64,000 nucleotides of DNA from Cobetia marina (GTDB taxonomy: Bacteria > Pseudomonadota > Gammaproteobacteria > Pseudomonadales > Halomonadaceae). The notes below the pieces were generated by a model. That model saw only the letters and a list, made by a program, of their open reading frames with translations, was not told where the DNA came from and did no database searches. The stretch's first letter is position 1; every line of letters begins with the position of its first letter. The stretch is from positions 2,480,001 to 2,544,000 of the forward strand of contig NZ_CP017114.1 of NCBI RefSeq assembly GCF_001720485.1, written 5' to 3'. Shown here in pieces: positions 1 to 7,766 of the stretch. Made by a program: the position numbers and the translations under genes.

Positions 1-298
1 CCGGCGTGTCGAAGACCTCGCCGCCATAGATGTGATCACTGTGGTTGTGGCTATACACCACATAGCGAACCGGAGTGTCGAAGCGCTGCTTGATCTCGTT
101 GTTCAACCAGCTCGCTGCGGCGTGATTCATCGGGTCCGTCACCAGCGCGCCCTGATCGGTGATCATGAACACGGAGCGATGGCGATCATCGATGAAGCGA
201 TAGAGCCCCTCTCCGAGAGGTTCTATCTCATAGGCCTGGGCCTGCAGACTGAAAGGAAGCGCTGCCAGCGCCAGTAGTGTCTTGAGGGGGCTCAGCAT
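1..298 (-). CDS. Metallo-beta-lactamase-fold hydrolase, C-terminus cut by window edge
   Basis: The gene begins at an ATG at 298 and reads leftwards off the window, so only about 99 N-terminal residues are present. A signal peptide is visible (MLSPLKTLLALAALPFS, cut near AQA-Y), so the product is probably periplasmic. The motif HNHSDH near residues 86-91 is the HxHxDH zinc-binding signature of the metallo-beta-lactamase superfamily. The fold covers beta-lactamases, glyoxalases, lactonases and alkylsulfatases, and the missing C-terminus prevents a finer call. The LysR gene at 424-1353 lies upstream on the same strand with a gap of about 125 bases. Confidence 0.75.
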   Translation of the reverse strand, partial: MLSPLKTLLALAALPFSLQAQAYEIEPLGEGLYRFIDDRHRSVFMITDQGALVTDPMNHAAASWLNNEIKQRFDTPVRYVVYSHNHSDHIYGGEVFDTP

Positions 299-423
299 CG
301 GAGGAAATCCTCGCATCAGGTGTTGTTGTCGTGAGATATCACTATGCCCAGACTCTGATACGAGAAGCCGTCAAGACTGGATGCGCCGAGGATTGACCCA
401 CTCGCGGCGCTGTCCAGCGGGTG

Positions 424-1353
424 TCACTTGCCGAGCAGTCGCGGCGCATCTGCGGTGAAGAACCGCAATCCCTGCTGCAGGTGGGTAAGGCAGGCCTCGA
501 CGGCCACCGTCATCTCACGCCCGCGCCGCGTACACATCTGCGCGCGGGTCTGTGCCAAGGCCGGATGCTGCATCGGCAGCAGGCAGATATCGCCACGCCG
601 CAACTCCTCCACCACGCTGAGCTCGGGCATGAAGGTGACACCGATCCCTGATCTCACGAAGTTCTTGAGCACCGAGACAGAATTGGTGCGCAATTGCGCG
701 CGCAGCGAGACCCGCTCCTGCTGCGCCGCCTGATTCACCATCTGGCGCATGCCGGTGCACTCGTCGATCAATGCCAGTGGCCAATCCGCCACCTTTGCGA
801 GCGTCAATGGCTTGCCGATCTCGAGCAGCGGATGTGCCGCCGGCACGATCAGATCCAACGGCTGACAGGTCTCCACATGACAGCAGAGAATCGGGTCTAC
901 CGGCGGGGCGTAGAGAAGCGCGATATCCACCTCGAAGTCGCGCAACAGCTCGGTCGCCTCATTCACCCCCGCCATGCGCACCACCACCTCGATGCCAGGA
1001 TGGCGGGCCATGAAGCTCTGCAAGGGCAGCGAGATCAGATCGGCGATGAAGCCCTCGCCCACCGCGATTCGCACTTCACCGCTACGCAGCCCCTGCAGGG
1101 CACTCAGCTGCGAGAGCGCTGCGGCCTCCGCCGCCTGCTGACGATGGAAATGATCCAGCAGCAACACCCCGGCCTGGGTCGCACGCATGCCCGTCTCGCT
1201 GCGCTCGCACAGCGCGACACCCACCTCTTCTTCCAGCTGCTTGATCTGGCGGCTGACGGCGGAAGGGTCGAGATTCAGGTGCCGTGCCGCACGGCGCAGT
1301 GAGCCGCGACGGATGATTTCATTCAGCGCCGTCAGCGCCTTGGGATTGAGCAT
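424..1353 (-). CDS. LysR-family transcriptional regulator
   Basis: This 309-residue protein has the usual LTTR length. Residues 1-60 form the winged helix-turn-helix (LNEIIRRGSLRRAARHLN followed by PSAVSRQIKQLEE), and residues about 90-300 form the periplasmic-binding-protein-like effector domain. It starts at an ATG at 1353. The next gene on the same strand is the metallo-beta-lactamase-fold gene, a possible target. The effector cannot be told from sequence. Confidence 0.9.
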   Translation of the reverse strand: MLNPKALTALNEIIRRGSLRRAARHLNLDPSAVSRQIKQLEEEVGVALCERSETGMRATQAGVLLLDHFHRQQAAEAAALSQLSALQGLRSGEVRIAVGEGFIADLISLPLQSFMARHPGIEVVVRMAGVNEATELLRDFEVDIALLYAPPVDPILCCHVETCQPLDLIVPAAHPLLEIGKPLTLAKVADWPLALIDECTGMRQMVNQAAQQERVSLRAQLRTNSVSVLKNFVRSGIGVTFMPELSVVEELRRGDICLLPMQHPALAQTRAQMCTRRGREMTVAVEACLTHLQQGLRFFTADAPRLLGK

Positions 1354-1465
1354 GGAATACGGTACCCGCCAGCAGCAGTGGAGGAAGAGGCAAGACTCGG
1401 ATCACTCAGGATATCCTTGCAGATCAAGCGACTCCAGAGGCCCATATCAGGAAGCGAGCGACAAC

Positions 1466-1493
1466 GAAAAAGGAGCCGCATGAGCGGCTCCTT
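1466..1493 (-). terminator. Rho-independent terminator of the small lipoprotein gene
   Basis: A perfect stem AAGGAGCCGC / GCGGCTCCTT with a 4-base loop, followed on the minus strand by five T. It lies 15 bases beyond the stop of the lipoprotein gene. Confidence 0.8.
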
Positions 1494-1507
1494 GTGGTTC
1501 GACGTGA

Positions 1508-1693
1508 TCAGCAGTTGCCTTTCTTGGCCTGCCCCGGCGGACAGAAGCTGCCACCTCCACGCTTGTGATCATGATGTCCATCACCGATCTCGATGATGGG
1601 TTCGGCATCGATCCGCGCCGGTGTATAACTGCACCCCGCCATGACAAGGGCACTCAGCATCACAAGGCTGACAACTCGCACGCTAGACTGCAT
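1508..1693 (-). CDS. Small lipoprotein of unknown function
   Basis: About 61 residues. The N-terminus is a lipoprotein signal peptide ending in LVMAGC, so the mature protein would start at a lipidated Cys. The remainder is short and polar, with a HHDH cluster and two further Cys near the end. Three ATG codons lie in a row (1699, 1696, 1693); the third is best spaced from AAGGA. No family is recognised. A terminator follows directly, so it is probably a single-gene unit. Confidence 0.65.
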   Translation of the reverse strand: MQSSVRVVSLVMLSALVMAGCSYTPARIDAEPIIEIGDGHHDHKRGGGSFCPPGQAKKGNC

Positions 1694-1831
1694 CATCATT
1701 TCCTTTCTTGAAAATACACATTTCTCGATGCTTCACATCGTACCGGAATGCACGCCATCGAGAACGCAATTTCTCAACGAATGGTAATGTGAGCCCCAAG
1801 CTTGCGGCATCAATCACGACAGGATCTGGCC

Positions 1832-2734
1832 ATGTTCGATTTCAAGGAAGTGGAAGCCTTCGTGTGGATCACCCGCCTGGGGTCGTTCCGACTGGCTGCC
1901 CAGCATCTGCATCTGACCCAGCCGTCGATTTCCGAACGTATCAACAAGCTGGAAACCACCCTGGAAACCCGCCTGCTGGAGCGCACTCGCCGACCGGTAC
2001 AGCCCACTCTCAAGGGGCGCGAATTCTATCGTCACGCCGAGGCGCTGCTGGAAGCGCGCCAGAAAGCACTGTCCATGATGGCATTGAGCACGCCCTTCCA
2101 GGGCGTGTTGCGACTGGGCGTCGTGGAGACCGTGGCGCATAGCTGGCTGCCCGGCTTTCTGGCCGAACTGGCGCGCCGCTACCCGGATCTCACCCTGGAA
2201 CTGGAGGTCGACAGCTCCCCGGGGCTTGCCGCCATGCTCACCGCCGGCGATATCGATCTCGCCTTCCTGATGGGGCCGGTCACGGCGGAGAACGTGCTCA
2301 ACCGCTTTCTGTGCAACTACACGATGGGCTTCGTGACCAGCCCGTCTCTTGGCTTCACCGAAGACAACTTCTCCTTGCGACGCCTGAATGCTCTGCCGCT
2401 GATCTCGTTTGCCCGCAACAGCCGGCCGCACCATGAACTTGGCTCGCTGCTGCATCAGATGGGACTCGATGACGTGAAGCTGCATTGCTCAAGCTCCTTG
2501 TGGACCATCGTGCGCATGACCTTGGATGGCCTGGGCGTCGGCGCCATCCCGCCGCGCATCGTCGCCGAGGAAATCCGCCAGGGCACCCTGCTCAGCCTGC
2601 CCTGCGACCTCCCCGAACTGACCTTCACCGCCTCCTGGCCGACCCATATGGAAAGCGCCCTCGCCGAAGGGGTCTGCGAGCTTGCCATCGAGATCGCCCG
2701 CCAGGATCAGGAGGCGCATTCACGCCTGTCCTGA
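1832..2734 (+). CDS. LysR-family regulator, probably of the adjacent TRAP/amidase operon
   Basis: A 300-residue LTTR with the N-terminal helix-turn-helix (FRLAAQHLHLTQPSISERIN) and the effector-binding domain from about residue 90. The ATG at 1832 was chosen over the upstream TTG at 1802 because AGGA lies seven bases before it and the family normally begins just before the first helix. It is co-oriented with and 215 bases ahead of the DUF1445/TRAP/DUF2848/amidase operon, which it probably controls; this is inferred from position. Confidence 0.88.
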   Translation: MFDFKEVEAFVWITRLGSFRLAAQHLHLTQPSISERINKLETTLETRLLERTRRPVQPTLKGREFYRHAEALLEARQKALSMMALSTPFQGVLRLGVVETVAHSWLPGFLAELARRYPDLTLELEVDSSPGLAAMLTAGDIDLAFLMGPVTAENVLNRFLCNYTMGFVTSPSLGFTEDNFSLRRLNALPLISFARNSRPHHELGSLLHQMGLDDVKLHCSSSLWTIVRMTLDGLGVGAIPPRIVAEEIRQGTLLSLPCDLPELTFTASWPTHMESALAEGVCELAIEIARQDQEAHSRLS

Positions 2735-2862
2735 GCATCGCTGTCTGCCAACGACGCTCTCGCATTCCCCATGTTCCTGCTCCCACGTTTCCTGTCTCGC
2801 TCACGTCTCGCGGGCCTGCGACGGGCCATTTCACACACCACATGAAAGGAATTTCCGATGGC

Positions 2863-2890
2863 TTGACTCGATAAAAATCGATTGGATTTA
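2863..2890 (+). promoter_or_regulatory. Candidate promoter and LysR-type operator of the TRAP/amidase operon
   Basis: TTGACT at 2863-2868 could be a -35 element, with a weak -10 (GATTTA) 16 bases on. Overlapping it is the perfect palindrome TCGATAAAAATCGA (2868-2881), a plausible regulator site. This is a visual match only. Confidence 0.35.
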
Positions 2891-2949
2891 TCCGGGCGTG
2901 CTTCTTATGGTGAAGACAGACAACAACAACTTCACAAGAAGCCCCCACG

Positions 2950-3750
2950 ATGCCCCAGACACTTCTCAGTGCCGCGTCGTCCCCCCGCGAGGCGCGCGAG
3001 CAGATCCGCAGCGGTCATTGGGCCAGCCACACCAGCGGTATCGCTGCAGGCTTTGCCCAGACCAACCTGATCATCCTGCCAGCCGAGGCTGCCGGCGAAT
3101 TCCTGCAATTCTGCCAGGCCAATCCCAAGGCCTGCCCGTTGCTGGATGTCACGGCCGTCGGTTCTCCCGCCCCGACAGGGCTCGGTGAGAACATCGACCT
3201 GCGCCACGACCTGCCCGCCTATCACATCTACCGTCACGGCAAGCTTGAAGAAACGCGCACGGATATCGCCGCCCTGTGGCAGGACGATTTCGTGGCGTTT
3301 TCCATCGGCTGCTCGTTCTCGTTTGAAGAGGCGCTGCTCAACGAAGGCGTCGAGGTTCGCCATGCGCGCCTGAAGCGCAACGTGCCGATGTATCGCACCA
3401 ACATTCCGCTGATCAGTGCCGGTCGTTTCCACGGCAACCTGGTGGTGTCCCTGCGCTCGATGTCGGCGGCGCATGCCATTCGCGCGATCCAGATCACCAC
3501 CGACATGCCCCGCGTCCACGGCGCGCCCGTCCATCTGGGTGACCCCGCCTTGATCGGCATTTCCGATATCAACACCCCTGATTTCGGCGATGCACCTACG
3601 CTTGAGACAGGCGACCTGCCGGTGTTCTGGGCCTGTGGCGTCACGCCGCAACTGGCACTGGAGAATGCGCGCCTGCCGTTGGCCATCGCACACAGTCCGG
3701 GCCACATGCTGATCACCGATATCCCCAATCATCGCCTCAAATACGGATGA
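2950..3750 (+). CDS. DUF1445 / YcsI-family putative hydro-lyase (D-glutamate cyclase-like)
   Basis: A 266-residue cytosolic protein with the full length of the DUF1445 family. Family-type segments include the start region (GHWASHTSGIAAGFAQTNL), the middle DDFVAFSIGCSFSFEEAL and the end FWACGVTPQLAL. Bacterial members are annotated as putative hydro-lyases. The mammalian relative that makes 5-oxo-D-proline from D-glutamate gave the family its other name, so an amino-acid-derived substrate is possible but unproven. It is the first gene of an operon with a TRAP transporter, a DUF2848 protein and an amidase, suggesting a role in breaking down the imported compound. Confidence 0.8.
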   Translation: MPQTLLSAASSPREAREQIRSGHWASHTSGIAAGFAQTNLIILPAEAAGEFLQFCQANPKACPLLDVTAVGSPAPTGLGENIDLRHDLPAYHIYRHGKLEETRTDIAALWQDDFVAFSIGCSFSFEEALLNEGVEVRHARLKRNVPMYRTNIPLISAGRFHGNLVVSLRSMSAAHAIRAIQITTDMPRVHGAPVHLGDPALIGISDINTPDFGDAPTLETGDLPVFWACGVTPQLALENARLPLAIAHSPGHMLITDIPNHRLKYG

Positions 3751-3842
3751 CCGCTTGTGGGAGCCACGGACCTGCTCCGCAACAGACAAGACCGTCAGAT
3801 TCTTTCGATAACACCAGATGCACAACAACAATGGTGACTCCC

Positions 3843-4889
3843 ATGAAGACACGTTTTGCCCTCTCCGCCCTTGGTCTCGCGCTCGCCGCTGCCGGTAGCG
3901 CCAATGCTGCCGACACCCTCAACGTGGTAGGCAGCTGGAGCAGTCTGGAGCTCAACCGTCAGTTCGAGAAGCCCTTCTGGAGCGAGACGCTGCCAGCTGC
4001 CAGCAGCGGTGAACTCAGCACCCAGGTGACCACCTTCGACCAGATGGGCATCCCCGGCTCCGACGTCTATCGCTACCTGGGCGATGGCGTCTTCGATGTC
4101 GGCATGACCGTGGCGGATTACACCGTGTCGGACGCGCCGGAACTCGAAGGTCTGGATCTGCCGATGATGGCCCCGACGGCCGAGGAGGCCCAGAAGGTGG
4201 CCGAAGCCTTCCGCCCACTGGCCGAATCCGCCATGAACAAGCGCTTCAACAGCCATGTGCTGGCGATCGTGCCGTATCCGGCCCAGGTGCTGTTCTGCAA
4301 TACCCCGATCGAAGGGCTCGATGGTCTGAAGGACAAGAAGGTACGTGCCAGCGGCCGCTCCACCGGTGAGTTCATCGAGGCGCTGGGCGCGCAGAGCCTC
4401 AACATCGCCTTCAACGAGGTGCCGGGCTCCCTGGAACGTGGCGTGATCGACTGCGCCGTCACCGGTTCGCTCTCCGGCTACAGCGCCGGCTGGCACGAAG
4501 TCTCCAGCCACCTGATGCCGCTGCCGCTGGGCGGCTGGGATTACGTGATCACCGCCATCAATCAGGACAAGTGGCAGAGCCTGAGCGCTGATAGCCAGAC
4601 GCTGATCCAGCAACAGGTGGACAGCGAGTTCACCGCGCCGGTGTGGGAAAACGCGCGTGGCGAGACCGCGCGTGGCGTGGCCTGTCTGACCGGCGAAGGC
4701 GATTGCCCGCTGGGCAAGAGTGCCGACATGACGCTGGTCGACTTCAGCGATGACGACGCCAAACGTGCTCGTGCGGCGCTCGAAGACACCGTCCTGCCTG
4801 CTTGGGCCGCGCGTGTCGATGCCGAGACGCGCAAGACCTGGAACGAGAGCGTCGGCAAGGTCGTCGGCCTGACCGCTAGCGCGGAGTGA
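3843..4889 (+). CDS. TRAP transporter substrate-binding protein (DctP-like)
   Basis: About 348 residues. A signal peptide (MKTRFALSALGLALAAAG, cleaved after NANA-type ANA) sends it to the periplasm. The rest has the TRAP receptor pattern: the early LNVVGSW strand, a central VRASGRSTGEFIEALG stretch and a helical C-terminus. It binds an organic acid or amide-like ligand and hands it to the DctQ/DctM membrane pair encoded next. An alternative ATG lies at 3831; 3843 sits directly before the basic signal-peptide start. The ligand is unknown. Confidence 0.85.
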   Translation: MKTRFALSALGLALAAAGSANAADTLNVVGSWSSLELNRQFEKPFWSETLPAASSGELSTQVTTFDQMGIPGSDVYRYLGDGVFDVGMTVADYTVSDAPELEGLDLPMMAPTAEEAQKVAEAFRPLAESAMNKRFNSHVLAIVPYPAQVLFCNTPIEGLDGLKDKKVRASGRSTGEFIEALGAQSLNIAFNEVPGSLERGVIDCAVTGSLSGYSAGWHEVSSHLMPLPLGGWDYVITAINQDKWQSLSADSQTLIQQQVDSEFTAPVWENARGETARGVACLTGEGDCPLGKSADMTLVDFSDDDAKRARAALEDTVLPAWAARVDAETRKTWNESVGKVVGLTASAE

Positions 4890-4895
4890 TCCAAC

Positions 4896-4933
4896 GGCAC
4901 CTGCTCACCGAAGCCTGTTCGCCAGCAGGTGCC
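4896..4933 (+). terminator. Hairpin between dctP-like and dctQ-like genes
   Basis: Inverted repeat GGCACCTGCT / AGCAGGTGCC with an 18-base loop, seven bases after the stop codon and without a T-tract. Such hairpins after a binding-protein gene commonly stabilise the 5' message or attenuate read-through so that binding protein exceeds membrane subunits. Confidence 0.5.
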
Positions 4934-5083
4934 TATTAGCCCCGCCCTGTCCCGACGTGGCAGACATGTTCCCCAGAGACGTAGCGCTGAACGACTCGCG
5001 CCTGTGTATTCAAGCGCAAGCTTTCAAAAGCAGGCTTTCTCGAGAAAGCGGCCTTCGTTCAGCGCCCCAGCAGGACCCGACTC

Positions 5084-5689
5084 ATGAACTCCTTCCTTCA
5101 CGCACTCGATGTCCTCGTGTCACTGACACGCGCGATATCACGCCACGCCGCACGCCTGATGGGCCTGTTGCTGCTGGCCGTCGTGGTCTTCATCGGCGCC
5201 GAAATCCTGATGCGCCAACTGTTCAATCATCCGCTGCCCGGCGTGCACGAATATGCCGGGTATGTGCTGGCGATGCTCTCGGCGTGGGGCCTTTCCCACA
5301 CCCTGATGGAGCGCGCCCACATCCGTATCGATGTCGTGCACGGCAAGCTGCCGGCCTTCTCGCGCCACACCCTGGATATCCTCGCGATGCTGGCGCTGAA
5401 CCTGGTGGCCTGGGTGATTCTGATCAATGCCTGGCCGGTGCTCGGCAAGTCGTTGAGCAACGGCTCCACCGCCAACACCCCGCTGGCGACACCGCTGTGG
5501 ATTCCGCAGCTGCTGTGGCTGTCCGGTTATGCCTGGTTCGCGATCACCACCAGCGTGCTGGGACTGCGCGTTCTCGTTGCCGCCTGTCTGCGTGATACCA
5601 CCACGCTCGAGACACTGGCCGGCCCCGATCACGGAGAAAGCGAAGGGGCTCTGGCCCAGGCTGCCTCCACGACCAAGGAGACTCGCTGA
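5084..5689 (+). CDS. TRAP transporter small permease (DctQ-like)
   Basis: A 201-residue membrane protein with four hydrophobic segments (about residues 20-45, 57-75, 98-120 and 140-165), the standard topology of the TRAP small subunit. The motif GAEILMRQLFNHPLPGVHEY near the first helix pair is typical. Its stop codon overlaps the start of the dctM-like gene (TGATG), indicating translational coupling. The C-terminal tail after the last helix is long and polar. Confidence 0.85.
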   Translation: MNSFLHALDVLVSLTRAISRHAARLMGLLLLAVVVFIGAEILMRQLFNHPLPGVHEYAGYVLAMLSAWGLSHTLMERAHIRIDVVHGKLPAFSRHTLDILAMLALNLVAWVILINAWPVLGKSLSNGSTANTPLATPLWIPQLLWLSGYAWFAITTSVLGLRVLVAACLRDTTTLETLAGPDHGESEGALAQAASTTKETR

Positions 5690-6969
5690 TGTTGGGCTTT
5701 CTTTCGGTGGGTATCCTCACCCTGCTGCTGGCCGGCATTCCCGTTGCGGTCACCCTCTTCCTGCTCGCCTTCGGGATCGACCAGTTCTATTCCTTCTTCC
5801 CGCTGACCAAGGCGCTGGGCCAGAACCTGTGGTCTGCCGCGGACTCCTTCCTGCTGATCGCGATTCCGTTGTTCGTGCTGATGGGCGAGATCATCGTGCG
5901 CGCCGGCATCGCCGAGAAGGCCTACCGCGCCATGGACCACTGGCTGTCGTGGCTGCCGGGCGGCCTGCTGCACGCCAACATCACCACCTCGGCACTGTTC
6001 TCGGCGACCTCCGGCTCCTCGGTAGCCACAGCGGCGACGGTCTCGACCGTGGCGCTCCCCCAGGGCAAGAAGCTCGGCTACGACCCCAAGCTGTTCTGCG
6101 GCAGCATCGCCGCGGGCGGCACCCTCGGCATCCTGATCCCGCCGTCGATCAACCTGATCGTCTATGGCTTCCTGACCGAGACCTCCATCCCGAAGCTGTT
6201 CATGGCCGGCCTGGTTCCGGGCCTCGGCCTGGCGGCGCTGTTCATGCTGGCCTCGCTGCTGCTGTGTGTCTGGAAGCCATCACTGGGCGGCCCGCGCAAG
6301 AGCGCGAGCTGGAGCACCCGCCTCAAGAGCCTGTCGTTCCTGCTGCCGCTGCTGGTGCTGTTCATCGTCATCGTCGGCTCCATCTATCTGGGCTGGGCGA
6401 CGCCCACCGAAGCCGCCGCCATCGGCGTGCTGGCCTCACTGGGCCTCGCCGCCATCAACCGCTCGCTGAACCTGTCGATGATCAGCCGCGCGCTGGACGG
6501 CACCGTCAAGACCACCTCGATGATCCTGTTCATCATCATGGCGGCCTCCTTCCTCAACTTCGCGCTGGCCTCCTCCGGCATGGTCCAGCAGGTCACCGGC
6601 CTGCTCGAAGCCTATGACCTGGGTCCCTTCGCGCTGCTGATGGCGGTGATCGCGCTGTTCATCGTGCTCGGCTTCTTCATCGAGACCCTGTCGCTGATGG
6701 TCATCACCATTCCCATCGTCACCCCGCTGATCGTCGCGGCCGGTTACGACAAGGTGTGGTTCGGCATCGTGATGATCCTGTTCGTCGAGCTGGCGCTGAT
6801 CACCCCGCCAGTCGGCTTGAATCTCTACATCGTGCAGGCCTCACGGCGTGGCGAAGCCTTCGCGGACGTCATCATCGGCACCCTGCCGTATCTGGGCGCG
6901 ATGCTGGTGATGGCAGCGCTGCTGGTGGCCTTCCCGCAGATCGCGCTGTGGCTGCCTTCGGCGCTGTAA
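5689..6969 (+). CDS. TRAP transporter large permease (DctM-like)
   Basis: A 426-residue polytopic inner-membrane protein of the usual DctM length, with about a dozen hydrophobic segments. Typical motifs include LIAIPLFVLMGEI, FSATSGSSVATAATV, GTLGILIPPSINLIVYG and the C-terminal ELALITPPVGLNLYI. It forms the sodium-coupled transport channel with the small subunit encoded just upstream and uses the periplasmic receptor encoded at 3843-4889. Confidence 0.92.
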   Translation: MLGFLSVGILTLLLAGIPVAVTLFLLAFGIDQFYSFFPLTKALGQNLWSAADSFLLIAIPLFVLMGEIIVRAGIAEKAYRAMDHWLSWLPGGLLHANITTSALFSATSGSSVATAATVSTVALPQGKKLGYDPKLFCGSIAAGGTLGILIPPSINLIVYGFLTETSIPKLFMAGLVPGLGLAALFMLASLLLCVWKPSLGGPRKSASWSTRLKSLSFLLPLLVLFIVIVGSIYLGWATPTEAAAIGVLASLGLAAINRSLNLSMISRALDGTVKTTSMILFIIMAASFLNFALASSGMVQQVTGLLEAYDLGPFALLMAVIALFIVLGFFIETLSLMVITIPIVTPLIVAAGYDKVWFGIVMILFVELALITPPVGLNLYIVQASRRGEAFADVIIGTLPYLGAMLVMAALLVAFPQIALWLPSAL

Positions 6970-6983
6970 AGCCGCTTTTGTGT

Positions 6984-7011
6984 GGCACCTGCTGGCACGC
7001 CGGCAGGTGTC
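6984..7011 (+). terminator. Hairpin after the dctM-like gene, related to the one at 4896-4933
   Basis: Imperfect stem GGCACCTGCTGGC / GCCGGCAGGTGTC, including G-U pairs and a very short loop, with no T-tract. The arm GGCACCTGC and its complement also build the hairpin after the binding-protein gene, so the two are probably related processing or stabilising elements. Downstream genes are in the same orientation and likely still co-transcribed. Confidence 0.45.
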
Positions 7012-7082
7012 ATTGGCGCCACACCGTTCATTCAAGAATTTTTCAAAGAACAACGACAACCCCGATAACGGAGCGATAAACC

Positions 7083-7766
7083 ATGCTGACCTTTACCCAT
7101 GACAACGGCGAATTCACCCTTGATATCCAGCGCGTCGCGATTGCCGGCTGGGCCGGACGCGACCAGGCGGGCGTGCAGCACCATATCGACGAGCTCAAGC
7201 TGCTGGGTGTGGCACCGCCCTCCCAGACTCCGCTGTTCTACCGCGTGAGCCGCGAGACCCTGACCCAGGCCTCTCAGGTCGCGATGCTCGGCGGCGAGGG
7301 CTCCGGTGAGGTCGAGACCTGTCTGGTCAGCGACGCCGAGGGCACCCTTTGGGTGACGATTGCCTCGGATCACACCGACCGCAAGCTCGAAGCCGTCGGC
7401 GTCGCCGAATCCAAGCAGCTGTGCGCCAAGCCGATTGCCCGCCATGCCTGGAAGCTCAGTGAGGTCATCGACCACTGGGACAGCCTCGAGATCGAAAGCG
7501 AGATCGAGGACGCCGGCAAGACCGTGCGCTACCAGCAGGGCACCCTCGCCGAGCTGCTGCCGGTCGCCACCCTGATGGAGCGCCTGCCCGCCGCCATCGC
7601 CAAGGATAGCCGCCTGGCCCCAAACAGCGTGCTGCTGTGCGGTACCGTGCCGGCGATCGGTGGCATCCGCCCCAGCCCGAGCTTTACCATGCGCCTGATC
7701 GACCCGCAGACGGGTCGTCGCATCGAGCACCGTTACGAGGTGGAAGAACTTGAGGTGGTGGCATGA
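7083..7766 (+). CDS. DUF2848 family protein
   Basis: A 227-residue cytosolic protein matching the length of DUF2848 proteins, which lack a settled function and are often found beside amidases and transporters. The central ASDHTDRKLEAVGV segment and the C-terminal PSPSFTMRLIDPQTGR segment are the most family-like parts. The fold is thought to resemble fumarylacetoacetate hydrolase-type proteins (recalled family knowledge). GGAG lies in front of the ATG. The gene overlaps the amidase start by four bases (ATGA), so the two products are probably made together and may act on the same substrate. Confidence 0.75.
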   Translation: MLTFTHDNGEFTLDIQRVAIAGWAGRDQAGVQHHIDELKLLGVAPPSQTPLFYRVSRETLTQASQVAMLGGEGSGEVETCLVSDAEGTLWVTIASDHTDRKLEAVGVAESKQLCAKPIARHAWKLSEVIDHWDSLEIESEIEDAGKTVRYQQGTLAELLPVATLMERLPAAIAKDSRLAPNSVLLCGTVPAIGGIRPSPSFTMRLIDPQTGRRIEHRYEVEELEVVA

